From the NCBI GenBank assembly GCA_958452575.1, contig CAUDUM010000005.1, forward strand, positions 124,001 through 188,000: a stretch of 64,000 bases of DNA. Direction: 5' to 3'. Source of the stretch: an uncultured Eggerthellaceae bacterium. Its GTDB lineage: Bacteria > Actinomycetota > Coriobacteriia > Coriobacteriales > Eggerthellaceae. Of this stretch, positions 59,710 through 64,000 are shown in pieces. Position 1 is the stretch's first letter. Every line of letters begins with the position of its first letter. The position numbers were made by a program, and so were the translations under genes. Below the pieces are notes generated by a model. The model saw only the letters and a list, made by a program, of their open reading frames with translations. It made no database searches and was not told the DNA's origin.

Positions 59710-60984
59710 TTGCCCTCCTCTTCGTCCCATACTCCGCGTCAGGTGCCGGCATCGGTCATGATGCCGCGCCTTCTGCTGATCCTGTCGGTGGTCGCGCTCA
59801 CCATCATCGGATGCGTGATGATCTACTCCGCCTCCATCGCCGAGGCGGCCAGCGCCGTGATCACCGCGACGGAGGACAACCCCGCCGGCGACAGCGGCAG
59901 CGCGCTGACCTACCTCACCGACCAGCTGCTGTTCGTCGCGCTGGGCGTCGCGGCGGCGGCGTTGCTGTGGAAGTTCCTGCCGTGCTCGATCTGGCGCGGC
60001 CCGATGCTGTGGATCGTGTGGCTCATCGCCTTCGTGCTCTTGCTGCTCACCGCTGTCATGGGCATCGCCGCTCTCGGCGCCACCCGTTGGCTGACGCTCG
60101 GCCCGATCAGCTTGCAGCCCTCCGAGTTCGCCAAGATCGCTTTGGTTTTGGTGGCCGCGCGGCTGTTCAGCGACTACCGCGACGGCACCTCCACCGCCAA
60201 GGAGATGCTCGTCCGCGCCTTCGTGCTCATCCTGATCCCGGTGGCGATCATCTTCGTCACGCAGTCGGATCTGGGCACCACCGTCATCATCGCGGTGGGC
60301 ATCCTCGCCGTGATGTGGATGGGGGAGGCGCCCCTCAAGCTCATCGGCGGCATCTGCGTTCTCGGCCTGATCTTCGTGGTGGCGGCCACCGTGTTCACCG
60401 GCTACCGCTCCGACCGCATGCTGTTCCTCAACCCGTGGAACGACGGCGAGGACGGCCTGGGCAAGGGATTCCAGCTCATCCACTCCTATTACGCGTTCTC
60501 GGAAGGCGGCCTGTTCGGCGTCGGACTGGGCAATTCGCGCGAGAAGTTCTATCTGCCCGAAGCCGAGACCGACTTCATCTTCGCGGTCATCGGAGAGGAG
60601 CTGGGCATGGTGGGCGCGTTGGCGGTCGTCGCGCTGTTCCTCCTGCTTTTGTACGCGGGCATGCGCATCGCCAAGGCGGCTGCCGACGATTTCGGCGCCA
60701 TGGTGGCGGGCAGCTGCACGTTGATGCTGGTCTTTCAGGCGTTTTTGAATATCGGCTGCGTCGTGGGCCTTCTGCCCACCACGGGCAAGCCGTTGCCGTT
60801 CGTCTCGTCGGGCGGATCGTCGCTCATCGCCACGTTCATCATGGTGGGGCTTATCCTGTCGGTGTCCAAGGAAGCCGGCGGCCCCAGCATCTACGAACGC
60901 CGACGCGCCGATCTGCGGGTGGTGCGGACGGCCGATTCTTCCGCGATGGCAGGGAGAAACGGGGATCTTCGCAGGGGGAGGTAG
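59710..60984 (+). CDS. ftsW: SEDS glycosyltransferase FtsW
   Basis: The 424-residue protein has about ten helices. Hallmarks: GATRWLTLGPISLQPSEFAK (catalytic loop) and PFVSSGGSSLIAT. It polymerises lipid II at the septum with the division PBP encoded in the same operon. The start is TTG (59710) with perfect AAAGGAGG 6 bases upstream; an ATG at 59758 is the alternative. Confidence 0.95.
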   Translation: MPSSSSHTPRQVPASVMMPRLLLILSVVALTIIGCVMIYSASIAEAASAVITATEDNPAGDSGSALTYLTDQLLFVALGVAAAALLWKFLPCSIWRGPMLWIVWLIAFVLLLLTAVMGIAALGATRWLTLGPISLQPSEFAKIALVLVAARLFSDYRDGTSTAKEMLVRAFVLILIPVAIIFVTQSDLGTTVIIAVGILAVMWMGEAPLKLIGGICVLGLIFVVAATVFTGYRSDRMLFLNPWNDGEDGLGKGFQLIHSYYAFSEGGLFGVGLGNSREKFYLPEAETDFIFAVIGEELGMVGALAVVALFLLLLYAGMRIAKAAADDFGAMVAGSCTLMLVFQAFLNIGCVVGLLPTTGKPLPFVSSGGSSLIATFIMVGLILSVSKEAGGPSIYERRRADLRVVRTADSSAMAGRNGDLRRGR

Positions 60985-60988
60985 TGCA

Positions 60989-62095
60989 ATGAAAGCGGTT
61001 CTTTCGGGCGGCGGCACCGCCGGCCACATCAATCCGGCTCTCGCTTTGGCCGAGGAGCTTTCGCGGCGGGGATGGGAGGTCCTGTTCGCGGGCACGCCCA
61101 CGGGTGTGGAGGCCAAGCTCGTCGCGGACGCGGGCATCTCGTTCAAAGGATTCGCCGCGTCGGGGTTCAACCGCAAAAAGCCCCTGTCGCTGATCAAGGG
61201 CGTCGCGACCATCCAGAAGAGCACCGGCGAGGCCAAGCGCTGGTTCAAGGAGATCCAGCCCGATGTGGTGGTGGGGTTCGGCGGGTACGTGTGCGTTCCC
61301 GTGGGGCGCGCCGCCGAGGCTTTGGGCATCCCGGTGGCGGTGCACGAGCAGAACTCGGTCATGGGCATGGCCAACCGCTATCTGGCGCGCCGCGCAGCCG
61401 CCATCTGCCTGACCTACGAGCATGCCGCTTCGGCGCTTGACGGTGCCGAACGCGAGCGCGTCGTGCTGACCGGCAACCCGGTCCGCTCCCAGGTGCTTAA
61501 GGCCACGCGCGAGGCGGGCCGCGCCATGCTGGGCATCCCCGAAGACGCGCGCATGCTCCTCGTCACCGGCGGCAGCCTGGGTGCCCGCCATGTCAACCAG
61601 GCGGTCATGGCGCTCAAAGACGAGCTGCTCTCCCGCGCCGATCTGCATATCGTCCATTTGACGGGCAGGCGCGAATACGAGTCGGTCAAGCGCGACCTTG
61701 CCCTCACCGACGAGCAGGCGGCACGTTGGCAGATCATCGACTACCAGGACCGTATGGGCGATTGCATGGCGGCGGCGGACGTGATCGTCTCGCGCGCGGG
61801 AGCATCGTCGCTCGCCGAGATCTCCGCCTTGGCCGTGCCGGCGCTGCTCGTCCCGTTCCCGGCGGCGACGGAGGATCACCAGACCATGAACGCGCGCGCT
61901 TACGTGGAGGCGGGGTGCGCCTACCTGGTCCCCGACGCCGAGGTCGAGCAGCCGGGATTCGCCGACAAGCTTCTGCGCCTTATCGACGACGCCGGCGAGC
62001 GCGAGCGCATGCGGGATGCCGCACGCGCCCAGAACACCTCGGGCGCGGCTGCCAAATTGGCAGATGCTGTGATTGCGGCTGCAAACGCCCGATGA
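60989..62095 (+). CDS. murG: UDP-GlcNAc:lipid I GlcNAc transferase MurG
   Basis: The 368-residue peripheral membrane enzyme makes lipid II. SGGGTAGHINPALALAEEL at the N-terminus, HEQNSVMGMANR, and TGGSLGARHVNQ are MurG hallmarks. GGGGGAGG precedes the ATG, which is 4 bases after the ftsW stop. Confidence 0.97.
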   Translation: MKAVLSGGGTAGHINPALALAEELSRRGWEVLFAGTPTGVEAKLVADAGISFKGFAASGFNRKKPLSLIKGVATIQKSTGEAKRWFKEIQPDVVVGFGGYVCVPVGRAAEALGIPVAVHEQNSVMGMANRYLARRAAAICLTYEHAASALDGAERERVVLTGNPVRSQVLKATREAGRAMLGIPEDARMLLVTGGSLGARHVNQAVMALKDELLSRADLHIVHLTGRREYESVKRDLALTDEQAARWQIIDYQDRMGDCMAAADVIVSRAGASSLAEISALAVPALLVPFPAATEDHQTMNARAYVEAGCAYLVPDAEVEQPGFADKLLRLIDDAGERERMRDAARAQNTSGAAAKLADAVIAAANAR

Positions 62096-62152
62096 GCGGC
62101 TATCATAGATCGGATGCGAAAACTCACACCTAGCGAAAGCGAGTGCAACATA

Positions 62153-63601
62153 ATGGAACGCGACCACAACGCGCCGGAGCGCATACGCTCGGTTCACTTC
62201 ATCGGCGTCGGCGGCGTCGGGATGAGCGGCATCGCCCGCGTCGCCCATGATCAGGGGATGCGCGTGAGCGGCTCGGACCTCAAAGAGAGCCGCTACACCA
62301 AGCAGCTGCGCGATGCGGGGGTCGAGATCCACATCGGGCATTCCCCGTCCAACATCTTCGGCACCGGCAAGGACGACGGCCCGGACATCGTCGTCGTGTC
62401 GACGGCCATCCTGGACAACAATCCCGAGCTTGCCAGCGCACGCGAGCGCGGCCTGACCATCTGGCACCGCGCGCAGATGCTGGCGCGTCTGGGCGATGGG
62501 CTGGACACGCTGGCGGTCGCGGGCACGCATGGCAAGACGACCACGTCGTCCATGCTCGCAAGCGTCTTGGACGCGCTGGGCGAGGACCCCACGTTCCTCA
62601 TCGGCGGCATCGTGCGCTCCTACGGCACCAACGCGCGTTCGGGCACGGGCCGCTACTACGCGGTCGAGGCGGATGAGAGCGACAAGTCCTTCCGGTTCCT
62701 CTCGCCCAAGGCGGTGCTCGTCACCAACATCGAGGCGGATCATCTCGACCACTATCGCGATCTGGGCGAGATCTACGAGAAGTTCCAGGCGTTCATCGCG
62801 TCGGTCCCCGACGACGGCGTGGCGGTGGTGTGCGGCGACGACAAGGCGCTGTACGACCTTGCCCGCTCGACGGGCGACCGCGTCGTGTCGTACGGCTTCG
62901 ACGAGGGCTGCGACGTCGTGATCGAAACCTACGAGCATCAGGGCGTGGGCAGCGCTTATGCCCTGCGCATGCCCGACGGGCGCAGGATCGCCGGCTCGCT
63001 CAAGCAGAACCCCGGCCGCCACAACGTGGCCAACGCCGCCGGCGTGGTGGCGCTTCTCGACGAGCTGGGCTTCGATGCCCAGAAGGTGGCCGACGCGCTT
63101 GCCGGGTTCGCCGGCGTCAAGCGTCGTTTCGACCTGGTCGGGCAGGAGTCGGGCATCACCGTCGTCGACGACTACGCCCATCATCCCACCGAGATCAACG
63201 CGACCATCACCGCGGCCTCCCAGCTCGGCTATGGCCGCGTGGTCGTGCTGTTCCAGCCGCATCGGTATTCGCGCGTCACGCTGTTCACCGAGGTGCTGCG
63301 CGACGAGTTCGGCTCGGCGTTCGACGCCGCCGACGAGATCGTGTTCATGGACGTGTATCCGGCGGGCGAGGCTCCCGTTCCGGGCGTGAGCGGCAAGACG
63401 TTCCTCGATGTCGTCTTGGACCACGAGGGCCATCCGTCCGCCGCGTACGTGCCGCGCCGTGTGGAGGTCGTGCCGCATCTGGCCGACATGCTGCGCGAGG
63501 GCGATCTGGTCATCACCATGGGCGCGGGCGACGTGACCGCGATCGGCCCGCAGCTCCTCGACGAGATGCGCCGCCGCGCCACGCCCGCGGAAGGCCGATA
63601 G
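62153..63601 (+). CDS. murC: UDP-MurNAc--L-alanine ligase MurC
   Basis: The 482-residue ligase adds L-Ala to UDP-MurNAc, the first stem-peptide residue. FIGVGGVGMSGIA opens the Rossmann-like domain; GTHGKTTTSSM is the ATP loop; EADESDKSF and DDYAHHPTEI follow. The start is uncertain: ATG 62153 (AAAGCGAG upstream) fits the homologous N-terminus, but ATG 62114 in frame is possible; neither has a strong ribosome site. Confidence 0.93.
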   Translation: MERDHNAPERIRSVHFIGVGGVGMSGIARVAHDQGMRVSGSDLKESRYTKQLRDAGVEIHIGHSPSNIFGTGKDDGPDIVVVSTAILDNNPELASARERGLTIWHRAQMLARLGDGLDTLAVAGTHGKTTTSSMLASVLDALGEDPTFLIGGIVRSYGTNARSGTGRYYAVEADESDKSFRFLSPKAVLVTNIEADHLDHYRDLGEIYEKFQAFIASVPDDGVAVVCGDDKALYDLARSTGDRVVSYGFDEGCDVVIETYEHQGVGSAYALRMPDGRRIAGSLKQNPGRHNVANAAGVVALLDELGFDAQKVADALAGFAGVKRRFDLVGQESGITVVDDYAHHPTEINATITAASQLGYGRVVVLFQPHRYSRVTLFTEVLRDEFGSAFDAADEIVFMDVYPAGEAPVPGVSGKTFLDVVLDHEGHPSAAYVPRRVEVVPHLADMLREGDLVITMGAGDVTAIGPQLLDEMRRRATPAEGR

Positions 63602-63604
63602 CGC

Positions 63605-64000
63605 ATGGTGGCGCAGCACGCGTCCGCCCTGGGCGCCCTTCTGGTCGACGAGCGCTTCGACGGCGAGGTCTATCCCAACGAGCCCATGGCTCGCCATACC
63701 ACCTACCGCATCGGAGGCCCCGCGCGCTACCTGGTGCGCGTGGATTCCGTGGGCGCGCTGCGCCATGTGGTCGAATGCGCGCGGGAGTGCTCCGCGCCTT
63801 GGGTCGTGGTCGGCCGCGGCAGCAACCTCCTGGTTGCGGACGAGGGTTGGGACGGCGTGGTGCTCACCCTCGGGCGCGATTTCCGCAAGCTGCGCTTCGA
63901 CGAGGAGCATTCGCGCTTCTTCGTGGGCGCCGGTGTGCCCCTGTCCTCCGTGGTGCAGGAGGCGTTCAAACGCTCGCTGGCGGGCTTGGAGTTCGCCGTG
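63605..64000 (+). CDS. murB: UDP-N-acetylenolpyruvoylglucosamine reductase MurB, 5' part
   Basis: The first 132 residues lie in the window. The FAD-domain signatures are present: HTTYRIGGPARYLVRV, VVGRGSNLLVADEGWDG, and FFVGAGVPLSSVV. It reduces UDP-GlcNAc-enolpyruvate to UDP-MurNAc. It starts 3 bases after the murC stop. The gene continues beyond base 64000. Confidence 0.93.
   Translation, partial: MVAQHASALGALLVDERFDGEVYPNEPMARHTTYRIGGPARYLVRVDSVGALRHVVECARECSAPWVVVGRGSNLLVADEGWDGVVLTLGRDFRKLRFDEEHSRFFVGAGVPLSSVVQEAFKRSLAGLEFAV

Noticed and set aside
60851..63910. A 1019-codon open frame on the minus strand through ftsW-murG-murC-murB
   Set aside because: It is antisense to firmly identified dcw genes and has no ribosome site or domain; high GC makes long antisense frames common here.

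Overview
The window is a 64 kb stretch of a high-GC Gram-positive chromosome, most likely from the actinobacterial class Coriobacteriia (Collinsella/Olsenella/Atopobium-like or Slackia/Eggerthella-like; the genus cannot be fixed from sequence alone). The inference rests on high GC with strong AAGGAGG-type ribosome sites, GTG and TTG starts, a Gram-positive style division and cell-wall (dcw) cluster led by mraZ, LytR-CpsA-Psr and NlpC/P60 envelope proteins, and a D-aspartate cross-bridge locus. I see no rRNA, tRNA, CRISPR array, insertion sequence or prophage.

Layout. 0-8.5 kb: end of map, an NlpC/P60 wall hydrolase, then an apparent peptidoglycan cross-bridge set (D-Asp ligase-like ATP-grasp, aspartate racemase, AsnB/AsnH-like amidotransferase) converging on the lipid II flippase gene murJ, with nadK divergent from murJ. 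8.5-19.5 kb: a DUF1846 protein, a large wall-anchored VWA-like protein, CorA, MscL with a zinc-ribbon tail, and a MarR regulator facing an MFS exporter fused to CBS domains. 19.6-28.5 kb: accessory and housekeeping genes (Sua5/TsaC, Nudix, AlkD-like, LysR with a divergent aldo/keto reductase, TetR with a divergent EamA exporter, two tandem DUF262 proteins, an FMN-binding protein). 28.7-37.8 kb: two small paralogous membrane proteins, an alkylation-repair operon (Ada-AlkA fusion and two O6-methylguanine methyltransferases), an ABC-F ATPase, and an aldolase-DhaL-DhaK cluster. 37.8-39.3 kb: an AbiEi-like/PD-(D/E)XK protein gene flanked by two related 65-bp palindromes. 39.5-44.2 kb: a potassium-uptake operon (two single-domain RCK proteins, TrkH, KdpD-like kinase, KdpE). 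44.4-49.9 kb: a CmpB-like membrane protein, an LCP wall-polymer ligase, pyrG, xerD. 50-64 kb: dcw cluster in the order mraZ, rsmH, ftsL-like, ftsI/pbp, murE, murF, mraY, murD, ftsW, murG, murC, murB (cut by the window end).

Working together: the dcw genes make and flip lipid II precursors, murJ and the D-Asp locus complete and export them, and the LCP, NlpC/P60 and wall-anchored VWA proteins act at the wall, so about half the window serves the envelope. The most promising unusual items are the palindrome-flanked AbiEi-like gene, the tandem DUF262 pair without a nuclease domain, the MFS-CBS fusion with a palindromic operator, the Trk operon carrying a shortened KdpD/KdpE pair, the D-Asp locus set against a meso-DAP-type MurE motif, and several long extragenic hairpins with alternative pairings.
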